NCBI RefSeq assembly: GCF_036237275.1
Contig: NZ_CP108352.1
Location: forward strand, 6,138,001 to 6,202,000
From: Streptomyces sp. NBC_01353
Lineage (GTDB): Bacteria > Actinomycetota > Actinomycetes > Streptomycetales > Streptomycetaceae
Length of the DNA stretch: 64,000 nt
Direction: 5' to 3'
The notes beneath the pieces were generated by a model that was not told the origin of the DNA, did not search any database, and saw only the letters and a list, made by a program, of their open reading frames with translations. Of the stretch, positions 8,660 through 17,091 are shown piece after piece. Each line of letters begins with the position of its first letter. The first letter of the stretch is position 1. Both the position numbers and the translations under genes were made by a program.

Positions 8660-10385
8660 TCGGCAGTCGGCGGTCCTTGCCGAAGCCCTTCGCCGAGATC
8701 TTGGTGCCCGGCGGGTACTGGCGCCGCTTGTACTCCGCCATGTCCACCATCCGCAGCGTCCGCGTGACCAGCTCCTCGTCGAAGCCGGCCGCGACGATGG
8801 CGTCCTTGCCCCGGTCGCGGTCGACGTACATCGCGAGGATCCGGTCCAGGACGTCGTAGTCCGGCAGCGAGTCGGTGTCCACCTGCCCCGGGCGCAGCTC
8901 GGCGCTCGGCGGCTTGGTGATCGAGCTCTCCGGGATCGGCGGGGTCATGCCCCGCTCCTCGGCCGCCCGGTTGCGCCAGCGCGCGAGCCGGAACACGGTC
9001 GACTTGTAGACGTCCTTGATGGGCCCGTAGGCGCCGACCGAGTCGCCGTACAGCGTCGAATACCCCACCGCCAGCTCGGACTTGTTGCCGGGCGCGAGGA
9101 CGATGTGGCCCTCCTGGTTGGAGATCGCCATCAGCGTCGTCCCACGCAGCCGGGACTGCAGGTTCTCCTCCGCCAGGCCCGTGAGGCCGAGCGCACCCAT
9201 GTACGCGTCGAACATCGGCTCGATCGACACCGTACGGAAGTTGAGCCCGGTGCGGCGGGCGAGCTCGGCGGCGTCGCCGCGCGAGTGGTCCGAGGAGTAC
9301 TTGGACGGCATCGAGACGCCGTACACGTTCTGCGCGCCCACCGCGTCACAGGCGATCGCCGCGACCAGCGCCGAGTCGATTCCGCCGGAGAGACCGATGA
9401 GGACCGAGCGGAAGCCGTTCTTGGCTGCGTACGCGCGCAGGCCCACGACCAGCGCCGAGTACACCTCCTCGTCGTCGTCGAGCCGGTCCGCGTAGCCGCC
9501 GGTCAGCTCCGGCTCGTACGCGGGAAGCGGCTCCCCGGAGAGCACCACGCGGTCGATCCGCAGACCGTCGTCGACGATGCCGGTGGGCGCGTCGGCCGCG
9601 GCGGCCGGCAGGTCGAGGTCGAGGAGCACACTGCCCTCGGAGAACTGAGGGGCGCGCGCGACGACTTCGCCGCTCGCGTCGACGACGATCGAGTCGCCGT
9701 CGAAGACCAGCTCGTCCTGACCGCCGATCATCGCGAGATAGGCGGTGGTGCAGCCCGCCTCCTGGGCGCGCTTGCGGACCAGTTCGAGCCGGGTGTCGTC
9801 CTTGTTCTGCTCGTACGGCGAGGCGTTGATCGAGACGAGCAGCCCGGCGCCCGCACTGCGCGCGGCCGGCACCCGGCCGCCCTCCTGCCAGAGGTCCTCG
9901 CAGATCGCGAGGGCCACGTCGACGCCGTGGACCCGGACGACGGGCATGGTGTCGCCCTGGACGAAGTAACGGAACTCGTCGAAGACGCCGTAGTTGGGGA
10001 GGTGGTGCTTGGCGAAGCGCAGTACCACCTCGCCGCGGTGCAGCACGGCGGCGGCGTTCTCGGGGGATCCGGCGGGCCGCCCGAGCCGGGGCTCGGCGCG
10101 GTCCGAACGGTCGAGATAGCCGACGATCACGGGCAGCTCCCCGAAACCCGCGGCGTCGAGGCGCCGGGCGAGCGCCCGCAGGGCGTCCCGGGACGCCTCG
10201 ACGAAGGACGAGCGCAGCGCGAGGTCCTCGACGGGGTAGCCGGTCAGCACCATCTCGGGGAACGCGACCAGATGCGCGCCCTGCTCGGCGGAGTGCCGGG
10301 TCCAGTGGACGATCGCCTCGGCGTTCCCGGCGAGATCGCCGACGGTCGAGTCGATCTGATTCAGAGCGAGGCGTAGTTGAGGCAC
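8625..10385 (-). CDS. nadE: Glutamine-dependent NAD+ synthetase
   Basis: Catalyses ATP-dependent amidation of deamido-NAD+ using glutamine, the last step of NAD synthesis. The N-terminal nitrilase-type glutaminase domain (about residues 1-270) shows Glu44 in FPEMVLTGYP, the Lys in FAKHHLPNYGVFDEF and the nucleophilic Cys in AICEDLWQEGG. The C-terminal synthetase domain has the PP-loop GLSGGIDSALVAA near residue 340 and YSTLYGDSVGAYGPIKDV. At 586 residues it is the full-length glutamine-dependent form. The 3' end overlaps the convergent MFS gene by 35 bp. Confidence 0.97.
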   Translation of the reverse strand: MPQLRLALNQIDSTVGDLAGNAEAIVHWTRHSAEQGAHLVAFPEMVLTGYPVEDLALRSSFVEASRDALRALARRLDAAGFGELPVIVGYLDRSDRAEPRLGRPAGSPENAAAVLHRGEVVLRFAKHHLPNYGVFDEFRYFVQGDTMPVVRVHGVDVALAICEDLWQEGGRVPAARSAGAGLLVSINASPYEQNKDDTRLELVRKRAQEAGCTTAYLAMIGGQDELVFDGDSIVVDASGEVVARAPQFSEGSVLLDLDLPAAAADAPTGIVDDGLRIDRVVLSGEPLPAYEPELTGGYADRLDDDEEVYSALVVGLRAYAAKNGFRSVLIGLSGGIDSALVAAIACDAVGAQNVYGVSMPSKYSSDHSRGDAAELARRTGLNFRTVSIEPMFDAYMGALGLTGLAEENLQSRLRGTTLMAISNQEGHIVLAPGNKSELAVGYSTLYGDSVGAYGPIKDVYKSTVFRLARWRNRAAEERGMTPPIPESSITKPPSAELRPGQVDTDSLPDYDVLDRILAMYVDRDRGKDAIVAAGFDEELVTRTLRMVDMAEYKRRQYPPGTKISAKGFGKDRRLPITNRWRETTSR

Positions 10386-10500
10386 GCGCCCAGTGTAATC
10401 GTCAGACCGACGCTATGTCCTGGTGGCGCCAAGGTTCGAGAAGGCCGTCTCGACGTGGCCGGGTGGCCCGGCGCGTCCCGGCGTCGGGCGTCCCGGTGTC

Positions 10501-10519
10501 CCGGTGTCCCGGACACAGG
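10501..10519 (-). terminator. Candidate stem-loop downstream of the DUF4190/DUF4352-like gene
   Basis: CCGGTGTCC-C-GGACACAGG is a nearly perfect 9-bp stem just 3' of the membrane protein gene that ends at 10538 on the minus strand. It sits in a stretch where TCCCGGTG is repeated with an 8-bp period (about 10491-10510). No U-tract is seen, as usual in actinomycetes. Confidence 0.4.
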
Positions 10520-10537
10520 GACCGGCCGGGCGTCCGC

Positions 10538-11392
10538 CTACTTCGTCGGGCCGGTCCAGATCGCTTCCTCGTGGTCGAGGATCGTCGGGCTCAGCTCGAC
10601 CTGCAGCTCCCCGTCCGCCTTCGGCGTGACCGAGAACGTGAAGTCGGCCTTGGCCTGCTTGCCAGGGAGCACGTTGCCCTGGAACATCTCCGTCGCGTTG
10701 CTGCCGTCGAAGACCGGCTCGGCCCGCGAGCCCTCCGCGTCGCTCGCGTCCACCAGGGCGCCGGAGACGTCGAGGGTCTTCTTGCTGCCGTTGACGATCG
10801 TGACCGTCACCTGGAACGCGCTGTTGCCCTTGGCGTGCCCGGCGGCGAACTGGTCGGGCTCGTAGGCGCGCGGCTTGGAGACGGTCACCTTGATCCCGTC
10901 CTCGTACGCGAAGGTCTGACCGAACTTCAGCGCCGCCGGGGCGGTCTCGGTCGGCTCGGCCTCCGTGGGCGCCGCGCCGGGCTCGGCGGGAGCGGCGGTG
11001 GCCTTCTCCTGCTTCTCGATCTCCTTGTCGATGTCCTCGGCGATGTCCTTCACCGCGGTGACGACGACGATCAGCCAGACGATCGAGACGACGATGGAGA
11101 GCGCGCCGAGGATGAGGCCCGTGAGGGCCATCCCCGTGTTCGTCGCCTCGCCCTTGCGGCCGCGGGAGTGGCCGATGATGCCGAATATGAGGGCCAGTAC
11201 GCCCAGGATCCCGCCGAGCCAGAACGAGAACGGGAAGATCGCGAAGAGCAGGCCCACGATGCCGAGGACGAGAGCGGTCACCCCGAGACCGTTGCGCGGC
11301 TGCTGGAACGGGGGCTGCGGAGGCATCCCGGGCATACCGGCCGGCGGCGGGCTCCAGGAGCTCTGGCCGGGGGTGTTCGTGGGCATGGTCAT
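10538..11392 (-). CDS. DUF4190/DUF4352-like membrane-anchored protein
   Basis: The protein starts with a Pro-rich cytoplasmic tail, followed by two or three hydrophobic segments (TALVLGIVGLLFAIF, LGVLALIFGII, LILGALSIVVSIVWL) as in DUF4190. A Glu/Ala/Pro-rich linker then leads to an extracytoplasmic beta domain of about 140 residues resembling DUF4352/Telomeric repeat-binding-like immunoglobulin folds (FQVTVTIVNGSKKTLDV). Start ATG 11392 has GGAGG six bases upstream; the ATG at 11398 would abut the GGAGG and is less likely. The role is unknown; the layout suggests cell-surface sensing or a structural role. Confidence 0.8.
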   Translation of the reverse strand: MTMPTNTPGQSSWSPPPAGMPGMPPQPPFQQPRNGLGVTALVLGIVGLLFAIFPFSFWLGGILGVLALIFGIIGHSRGRKGEATNTGMALTGLILGALSIVVSIVWLIVVVTAVKDIAEDIDKEIEKQEKATAAPAEPGAAPTEAEPTETAPAALKFGQTFAYEDGIKVTVSKPRAYEPDQFAAGHAKGNSAFQVTVTIVNGSKKTLDVSGALVDASDAEGSRAEPVFDGSNATEMFQGNVLPGKQAKADFTFSVTPKADGELQVELSPTILDHEEAIWTGPTK

Positions 11393-11436
11393 GCGCATCC
11401 TCCGAGGTGGCTGAGGGGTTGACGGTAAGCCAGATG

Positions 11437-11467
11437 ATTATGGAGGAGCCACGTATTTTGTGTGCAA
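11437..11467 (-). promoter_or_regulatory. Candidate promoter of the DUF4190/DUF4352-like gene
   Basis: On the minus strand TTGCAC and CATAAT are separated by 19 bp, in a clearly AT-rich patch 45 bp upstream of the start at 11392. The match to the vegetative -35/-10 consensus is reasonable, though the spacer is 1-2 bp longer than ideal. Confidence 0.45.
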
Positions 11468-11617
11468 CTCGTGTCCATGAGGCGAGAGCCGCCGACATGC
11501 GAGGCGCTCGCGCCCCGCTGACCATGGGCTCATGACGACCAGTGAGCACCGCGAATCCGGCCGGATCCACCCCGACCACCCGGGCGAGAAGGCTCCCGAA
11601 TAGCATCTCGTACCACT

Positions 11618-12289
11618 ATGTCCAGAAGCCGTACGCGACCGGTCGCCGCACTCCTGCTGTCGCTGGGCGCGCTCGCGTACACCGCCTGGGTCCTCGAAGT
11701 CGTCGTCCGGACCGGGCTCGACCCGATACGGACGTACGTCTCCGAACTCGCCGCCGCCGACCAGCCGCTGGGCGGGCTGTTCCGCGCGACCGACCTCGTC
11801 GCCGGTCTCCTCGTCCTCGCCGGGGCCCTGACCGCACTCGCGCTCCCCGCCCGCCGCCCCTGGACCGTCACCGGCTGGCTCGCCCTCGCCGTCTTCGGCG
11901 CCGCCACCGCCGTCGACTCCCGGCTGCCGCTCAGCTGCGCGCCCACCGTCGACCCGGAGTGCGCCGCGCGCGAGACCGCCGGACTCGTACCGGCCACCCA
12001 CACGGCGCACGCCGTCAGCTCCGGCCTTGCCATGACGGGCGCCCTGGCCGGCATGCTCGCCCTGACGATCGCCGCCCGCCGCTACCGAATCTGGCGGCCC
12101 CTCGCCCGCACCGGGCCCCTCGTCGTCGCCCTCGAACTGGCCGCCACCGCCTGGACGCTGGCCGCCGTCGCCGCCTTCGAGGCCGGCAAGGGCACCTTCT
12201 CCCTGGGGGCCGGGCAAAGGCTGCAGGTCCTGCTCGTGGCAGTCTGGCTCGCGATACTCGCCGTCTCCGTGGCCAGGGAGAGAGCTTGA
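11618..12289 (+). CDS. DUF998 family membrane protein
   Basis: A 223-residue integral membrane protein with about six hydrophobic segments. The segment after the first helix, YVSELAAADQPLGGLFRATD, matches the DUF998 family signature (SELG/SEL followed by a second helix). The function of DUF998 proteins is not established. The stop codon is 2 bp before the start of the alpha/beta hydrolase gene, so the two form an operon. A TAGCAT hexamer 12 bp before ATG 11618 could be a -10, leaving almost no leader. Confidence 0.85.
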   Translation: MSRSRTRPVAALLLSLGALAYTAWVLEVVVRTGLDPIRTYVSELAAADQPLGGLFRATDLVAGLLVLAGALTALALPARRPWTVTGWLALAVFGAATAVDSRLPLSCAPTVDPECAARETAGLVPATHTAHAVSSGLAMTGALAGMLALTIAARRYRIWRPLARTGPLVVALELAATAWTLAAVAAFEAGKGTFSLGAGQRLQVLLVAVWLAILAVSVARERA

Positions 12290-12291
12290 GC

Positions 12292-13131
12292 ATGTTCCTA
12301 CGGGTCGGGGGCGTCGCCCACCACGTCGTCGTCGAGGGCGGCGGACCCGTCTGCGTGCTCAGCGCCGGCCTCGGCATGAGCTGGTTCGACTGGGCCCCGG
12401 TCGTCCCGCTGCTGACCCCGCACCGCACGGTCGTCCGCTTCGACCGCCCCGGCCACGGACTCTCCGCCCCGGCCGCCGTCCCACCCAGCGCCACCGGCGA
12501 GGCCCACCGCATCGCCGGCCTCCTGGACGCGCTGGGCCACCCGGAGCCCGTCACCGTCGTCGGGCACTCCATCGCCGGGTTCCACGCCGAGGCCTTCGCC
12601 CGGCTCCACCCGGACCGTACTTCCGGGATCCTCCTCGTCGACTCCTCCGTCGAGGAGCACGCCCGTACACCCGCCGCGCCGGCCCTGCGTACCGCCGCCG
12701 CCCGCGGCCTGGGCACGCTGCTCGCCGCCGTCGGAGCCCCGGCCGCCCTCGGCCCGGCCGTCCGCCGCGCCACCGTTCGGCTCTCCCGCGCCGCCGGCGG
12801 GGACCCGGCGCCCCTGGAGCTCGTACGCCGCTGCTACACCACCTCACGCGTCATGCAGGGCACGCTCCTGGAGAACACCCACTACCGCGCGGTCGCCGCC
12901 GAACTCCTCGCCCTGCGTGAACGACACCCGCTCCCGCCCGGCCTCCCCGTCACCGTCCTCGCGGCCCCGGACGGCTCCGCCCGCTGGGCGCGGCGGCAAC
13001 GCGCGCTGGCCCGCCGGCTCGACGCCCACTACGAGGCGGTCGAGCCGTCGGGCCACCTGATGATGCTGGACCGCCCCGACGCGGTGGCACGGGCGGTGCT
13101 GCGCCACGGTCCCGGTCAGCGGGACGCGTAG
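12292..13131 (+). CDS. Alpha/beta-fold hydrolase
   Basis: A 279-residue hydrolase of the alpha/beta fold. The nucleophile elbow is VVGHSIAGFHAE (Ser near residue 92), the acid is probably the Asp in ILLVDSSVEEH or a later Asp, and the His is in PSGHLMML near the C-terminus. An oxyanion-type segment SAGLGMSWFDW follows the first strand. The start at ATG 12292, with GGGAG upstream, removes an Arg-rich, non-conserved extension. It is co-transcribed with the DUF998 gene. Its 3' end overlaps the convergent CBS-domain gene by 16 bp. The substrate cannot be predicted. Confidence 0.88.
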   Translation: MFLRVGGVAHHVVVEGGGPVCVLSAGLGMSWFDWAPVVPLLTPHRTVVRFDRPGHGLSAPAAVPPSATGEAHRIAGLLDALGHPEPVTVVGHSIAGFHAEAFARLHPDRTSGILLVDSSVEEHARTPAAPALRTAAARGLGTLLAAVGAPAALGPAVRRATVRLSRAAGGDPAPLELVRRCYTTSRVMQGTLLENTHYRAVAAELLALRERHPLPPGLPVTVLAAPDGSARWARRQRALARRLDAHYEAVEPSGHLMMLDRPDAVARAVLRHGPGQRDA

Positions 13132-13535
13132 ACGCTCGCGCAGAACTCCTTGATCTGCTCGTCGTCCAGATGCTGCGCCAGATCCGCCTCGCTGATCATG
13201 CCCACCAGGCGCTTGTTCTCGATGACCGGGAGCCGCTTGATCTGGTGGCCCGTCATCTCGTGGAGTACCTCGCCCACATCCGAACCCGCCTCGATCCAGC
13301 GCGGGGTGCCCTGCGCCATCTCTCCGCAGGTGACCTTCGCCGGGTCGCGGCCCATGGCCACACAGCCGACGACGATGTCGCGGTCCGTGATGATGCCGCA
13401 CAGCCGTTCGTTCTCGTCGGCGATGGGCAGCGCGCCCACATTGAGGTCGCGCATCAGCTGTGCCGCGCGGTCGAGCGTTTCGTGCCGGGGGATCCACTGG
13501 GCCCCGGAGTGCATGATGTCCTTCGCCGTGGTCAT
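13116..13535 (-). CDS. CBS-domain protein
   Basis: The 139 residues are two tandem CBS motifs and little else (IMHSGAQWIPRHETLDRAAQLM... LCGIITDRDIV, then IKRLPVIENKRLVGMISEADL). Such stand-alone Bateman modules bind adenine nucleotides and modulate partner proteins. GGAGGT lies 9 bases upstream of ATG 13535. It is monocistronic. Homologues are common in Streptomyces and are often stress-induced; the partner here is unknown. Confidence 0.93.
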   Translation of the reverse strand: MTTAKDIMHSGAQWIPRHETLDRAAQLMRDLNVGALPIADENERLCGIITDRDIVVGCVAMGRDPAKVTCGEMAQGTPRWIEAGSDVGEVLHEMTGHQIKRLPVIENKRLVGMISEADLAQHLDDEQIKEFCASVYASR

Positions 13536-13652
13536 GGGGTGCGTACCTCCGTCAGAACGTCGTCGTACGTACGTCCCCGAGCGTCAACCATTGTCCGCGT
13601 ACGAGGCGGCCCCCGCGACCGCTGGGGTCACGGGGGCCGATCGGGGTCATGC

Positions 13653-14294
13653 TCAGGCGCGCGGCTTCGCGCCCCGCGCCTTCAGCAGATCCGCCATGAG
13701 CGCGATCTCGGACTCCTGGGCGTCGACCATGCCCTGCGCGAGGTTCCGCTCGATCTCCACGGAGCACCTGTCCACGCAGCCCTGGGCCATGTGGACGCCG
13801 CCCTTGTGGTGGTCGGTCATCAGCTGGAGGTAGAGGACCTCGGCCTGCTTGCCGCTGGCCTTCCGCAGCTGGTCCAGCTCGGACTTCGTCGCCATGCCCG
13901 GCATCAGAGCCCCGTCGAGGGGACCGGTGTCGCCGTGCCCGCCCATGCCCATCCAAGCCATCGGCTCGGTGCCCGACTCGACCTTCGGCAGACCCCACAT
14001 GTCCAGCCAGCCCAGCATCATGCCGCGCTGGTTGGCCTGGGTGTTGGCGATGTCGTACGCCAGCCGGCGCACCTCCTCGTCCTGGGTGCGGTCCCGGACG
14101 ATGAACGACATCTCGACGGCCTGCTGGTGGTGGACCGACATGTCACGGGCGAAGCCCGCGTCCGCCGAAGCCGACACAGGGGTCGCCGGCGCCTCCTCGC
14201 GCTGCGCGGAGGCGACCGTGACGGCGCCCCCGGCGAAGAGCAGCGCGAGGGCGACGGCGACGATCGACGCCCCGTGCGTACGGGTCAGCTTCAC
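13653..14294 (-). CDS. DUF305 secreted protein
   Basis: A 213-residue protein with an N-terminal signal/anchor (SIVAVALALLFAGGAVTVASA) and a DUF305 four-helix domain marked by ARDMSVHHQQAVEMS and MTDHHKGGVHMAQ. The His- and Met-rich helices (including GMGGHGDTG) are typical of this ferritin-like family, some members of which bind copper; metal binding here is inference. It is the last gene of a three-gene minus-strand cluster: its GTG start overlaps the stop of the DUF3105 gene by 4 bp, indicating coupled translation. Confidence 0.9.
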   Translation of the reverse strand: MKLTRTHGASIVAVALALLFAGGAVTVASAQREEAPATPVSASADAGFARDMSVHHQQAVEMSFIVRDRTQDEEVRRLAYDIANTQANQRGMMLGWLDMWGLPKVESGTEPMAWMGMGGHGDTGPLDGALMPGMATKSELDQLRKASGKQAEVLYLQLMTDHHKGGVHMAQGCVDRCSVEIERNLAQGMVDAQESEIALMADLLKARGAKPRA

Positions 14295-14944
14295 TGGGTG
14301 GCCCCGACACCGCCGGTGCAGGCCGCGCCCGGCTCCGGGGTCTGCGGGCCCTGCACGTACTTGGTGAAGAAGGCGTCGACCCGCGGGTCGCTCGCGCTGT
14401 CCACGGACACCTGCTTGCCCCAGGCGCTCAGCATGATCGCGCCGGACTGGTCGTCGACCGGGCTCATCAGCGAGTACGGGGTCTTCCCGACCTTCTCGGC
14501 CAGCTTCTTCACATCGGCCTCCGCGGCCTTCTTGCTGTACGTGACCCAGACCGCGCCGTGCTCCAGCGAGTGCACGGCGTTCATCTCGGCGATCTTCGTC
14601 GTGTAGACGTCGCCGTCGCAGTTCTGCCAGACCTGGTCGTGGTCACCGCCGACCGGCGGCTTCATCTCGTAGGTGACCGGGGTGGTCACGTGGTTGCGGC
14701 CGAGCTTCTTGGCGTCCCAGGACTTCTCGTCCTTGATGGGGGCCTTGGCGGCTGCCTCCTGCTGCTCCTTCTTCTCGGACTGCTGGTTGAGCACATAGCC
14801 GCCGAAGCCGACGAGGCTCAGGACGACCACGGTGGAGACTCCGATGGTGATGAAGCGGTTGCGGCGCTCGCGGGCCTGCTCGGCGCGGCGCATCTCCTCT
14901 ATTCGGGCGCGGCGGTCGGCGTTGGAGGAGCGGTTGGCGGCCAT
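14291..14944 (-). CDS. DUF3105 membrane-anchored protein
   Basis: The 217-residue protein has a charged cytoplasmic N-terminus, one transmembrane helix (FITIGVSTVVVLSLVGFGGYVL) and an extracytoplasmic DUF3105 domain with the characteristic NCDGDVYTTKIAEMNAVHSLEHGAVWVTY region. The domain's conserved His and Cys residues suggest metal or redox chemistry, but no activity is established. ATG 14944 has GAAGGA upstream; the longer open frame to 15235 is Arg/Ser-rich and overlaps the preceding gene. It is translationally coupled to DUF305, a pairing often seen in actinomycetes. Confidence 0.92.
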   Translation of the reverse strand: MAANRSSNADRRARIEEMRRAEQARERRNRFITIGVSTVVVLSLVGFGGYVLNQQSEKKEQQEAAAKAPIKDEKSWDAKKLGRNHVTTPVTYEMKPPVGGDHDQVWQNCDGDVYTTKIAEMNAVHSLEHGAVWVTYSKKAAEADVKKLAEKVGKTPYSLMSPVDDQSGAIMLSAWGKQVSVDSASDPRVDAFFTKYVQGPQTPEPGAACTGGVGATQ

Positions 14945-15017
14945 GGTGATGTCGTCCTTCTCGGATGTGGGGTGGCGTGGGGCGTGAGCCGTGGGGCGGA
15001 GCGATGCGGCCCGTCGG

Positions 15018-15395
15018 CTATGTCCGCAGTACTTGAAGGACGTGCAGGTCCGGTGCGCGGGGCTGCGCGCCGGAGCGGGGCGCCCGGCCGGCGTCGTACG
15101 ACGGTCCGAGGCGCGGGAAACGGCCCTCCGCGTGGTGCGGCGGGTCGAGCGGCGGCGCGGTGAGCACCGCCGGGCTGAGCGAGGGGAACAGGGAGCAGTC
15201 GCCGCGGTCGTACGGGCAGACGTACTCGTCGGCACCCGTGCTCCGCTGATGGTGCGCCTGCGCGGGCTCGTCGTGGGTCACGGCGTCGCCTGCACCCAGA
15301 CAGACGAAGAGCGCGGCAAGGAGCGTCGCCACGGCACTCACCAGTGCCATGGGACGCGCGCGCCGGGACAGGCGTACGAGTGGAGTGCCCCCCAT
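15018..15395 (-). CDS. Small secreted hypothetical protein upstream of the DUF3105 gene
   Basis: About 125 residues from ATG 15395. It has an N-terminal hydrophobic segment (MALVSAVATLLAALFVCLGAGDAV) followed by a His/Asp-containing mature part with two Cys residues (YVCPYDRGDCSLFPS) and a Pro/Arg-rich C-terminus. I do not recognise a family. Its position 73 bp upstream of the DUF3105-DUF305 pair and in the same direction suggests one transcription unit for three exported proteins. The start is uncertain because no good ribosome-binding site is visible. Confidence 0.6.
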   Translation of the reverse strand: MGGTPLVRLSRRARPMALVSAVATLLAALFVCLGAGDAVTHDEPAQAHHQRSTGADEYVCPYDRGDCSLFPSLSPAVLTAPPLDPPHHAEGRFPRLGPSYDAGRAPRSGAQPRAPDLHVLQVLRT

Positions 15396-15520
15396 GGGCG
15401 GAGATCGTAGTGGCCGGAGCGCCTGGAGGGGACAGGCGGGGGGAACGTAGGGGGAACAGACGCACGGAATCGGGCGGTCCCCCGTTACCTGAGTCACACC
15501 CGAGCAGGCACTATGGGTGT

Positions 15521-15536
15521 GCAACGTGCGCGAAAC
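15521..15536 (+). promoter_or_regulatory. Candidate GlnR half-box upstream of glnA2-type gene
   Basis: GCAAC-N6-GAAAC lies about 70 bp upstream of the GS start. GlnR recognises repeats of gTnAC-n6-GaAAC. Here the GAAAC half is perfect and the first half has one mismatch. A single a-b unit is less than the four-part box seen upstream of glnII, so binding is only possible, not likely. Confidence 0.35.
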
Positions 15537-15607
15537 CATGTGGTGGGATGCTCAGGTGCCCCCCGATGTGCCCGAGGCGGTGGGAACAGGCGGCCTGACC
15601 AGCAAAG

Positions 15608-16981
15608 ATGGGTGTGGAAATGGACAAGCAGCAGGAATTCGTGCTCCGGACGCTCGAGGAGCGCGACATCCGGTTCGTGCGGCTGTGGTTCACCGACGTC
15701 CTCGGCTTCCTGAAGTCGGTGGCCGTGGCGCCCGCCGAGCTTGAGCAGGCGTTCGACGAGGGCATCGGCTTCGACGGCTCCGCCATCGAGGGCTTCGCCC
15801 GCGTATACGAGTCAGACATGATCGCCAAGCCGGATCCGGGCACCTTCCAGATCCTGCCGTGGCGCGCGGAGGCCCCGGGCACCGCCCGGATGTTCTGCGA
15901 CATCCTCATGCCGGACGGCTCCCCGTCCTTCGCGGACCCGCGCTTCGTCCTCAAGCGCATCCTGGCCAAGACCTCGGACCTGGGCTTCACCTTCTACACG
16001 CACCCCGAGATCGAGTTCTTCCTGCTGAAGGACAAGCCGCTGGACGGCACGAAGCCGACCCCCGCCGACAACTCGGGCTACTTCGACCACACCCCGCAGA
16101 ACGTGGGCATGGACTTCCGCCGCCAGGCCATCACCATGCTGGAGTCGATGGGCATCTCGGTGGAGTTCTCCCACCACGAGGGCGCCCCGGGCCAGCAGGA
16201 GATCGACCTGCGCTACGCCGACGCGCTGTCCACGGCCGACAACATCATGACCTTCCGCCTGGTCATGAAGCAGGTCGCGCTGGAGCAGGGCGTGCAGGCC
16301 ACGTTCATGCCGAAGCCGTTCTCGGAGTACCCGGGCTCGGGCATGCACACCCACCTCTCCCTCTTCGAGGGCGACCGCAACGCGTTCTACGAGTCGGGCG
16401 CGGAGTACCAGCTCTCCAAGGTGGGCCGCTCCTTCATCGCCGGCCTGCTCAAGCACGCCGCCGAGATCTCGGCCGTCACCAACCAGTGGGTCAACTCCTA
16501 CAAGCGCATCTGGGGCGGCTCGGCCCGCAGCGCGGGCGCGGGCGGCGAGGCCCCCTCGTACATCTGCTGGGGCCACAACAACCGCTCGGCACTGATCCGC
16601 GTCCCGATGTACAAGCCCGGCAAGACGGGTTCGTCGCGCGTCGAGGTCCGCTCGATCGACTCCGGCGCCAACCCCTACCTGACCTACGCGGTCCTCCTCG
16701 CGGCGGGCCTCAAGGGCATCGAGGAGGGCTACGAACTCCCGGCCGGCGCCGACGACGACGTCTGGGCCCTCTCGGACGCGGAACGCCGCGCGATGGGCAT
16801 CGAGCCGCTGCCGCAGAACCTGGGCGAGGCGATCGCCCTGATGGAGAAGAGCGAACTGGTCGCCGAGACGCTGGGCGAGCACGTCTTCGACTTCTTCCTC
16901 CGCAACAAGAAGCAGGAGTGGGAGGAGTACCGCTCCGAGGTCACCGCGTTCGAGCTGCGGAAGAGCCTGCCGGTGCTGTAG
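15608..16981 (+). CDS. glnA2: GlnA2-type glutamine synthetase-like enzyme (gamma-glutamylpolyamine synthetase candidate)
   Basis: A GSI-fold ligase of 457 residues (453 if ATG 15620, MDKQQEF, is used). It carries the nucleotide/metal motifs FDGSAIEGF, THPEIEFFLL, GSGMHTHLSLF and SGANPYLTYAVLLAAGL. Unlike true GlnA it lacks the C-terminal adenylylation Tyr motif (NLYDLPPE) and has NRSALIRVP in place of NRSASIRIP, so it is neither a normal assimilatory GS nor a target of GlnE. In S. coelicolor the syntenic GlnA2 makes gamma-glutamylpolyamines; assigning that role here rests on similarity and position. It is divergent from the secreted-protein cluster. Confidence 0.88.
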   Translation: MGVEMDKQQEFVLRTLEERDIRFVRLWFTDVLGFLKSVAVAPAELEQAFDEGIGFDGSAIEGFARVYESDMIAKPDPGTFQILPWRAEAPGTARMFCDILMPDGSPSFADPRFVLKRILAKTSDLGFTFYTHPEIEFFLLKDKPLDGTKPTPADNSGYFDHTPQNVGMDFRRQAITMLESMGISVEFSHHEGAPGQQEIDLRYADALSTADNIMTFRLVMKQVALEQGVQATFMPKPFSEYPGSGMHTHLSLFEGDRNAFYESGAEYQLSKVGRSFIAGLLKHAAEISAVTNQWVNSYKRIWGGSARSAGAGGEAPSYICWGHNNRSALIRVPMYKPGKTGSSRVEVRSIDSGANPYLTYAVLLAAGLKGIEEGYELPAGADDDVWALSDAERRAMGIEPLPQNLGEAIALMEKSELVAETLGEHVFDFFLRNKKQEWEEYRSEVTAFELRKSLPVL

Positions 16982-17008
16982 GCGCAGGTCGTCGGCCCGT
17001 ATGCGGCT

Positions 17009-17059
17009 GAGACGGAGATCCGGGCCGGTGGCATTCAGCTGCCGGCCCGAATCCGTCTC
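17009..17059 (+). terminator. Long stem-loop after glnA2-type gene
   Basis: GAGACGGA and TCCGTCTC, then CGGGCCGG and CCGGCCCG, pair around a loop of about 13 bases to give a stem of some 18 bp with small internal mismatches, 28 bp after the stop codon. It ends just before the AraC gene. Confidence 0.75.
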
Positions 17060-17091
17060 ACCGGATCCCGGCCTTGTGCGATGGTGGTCGT

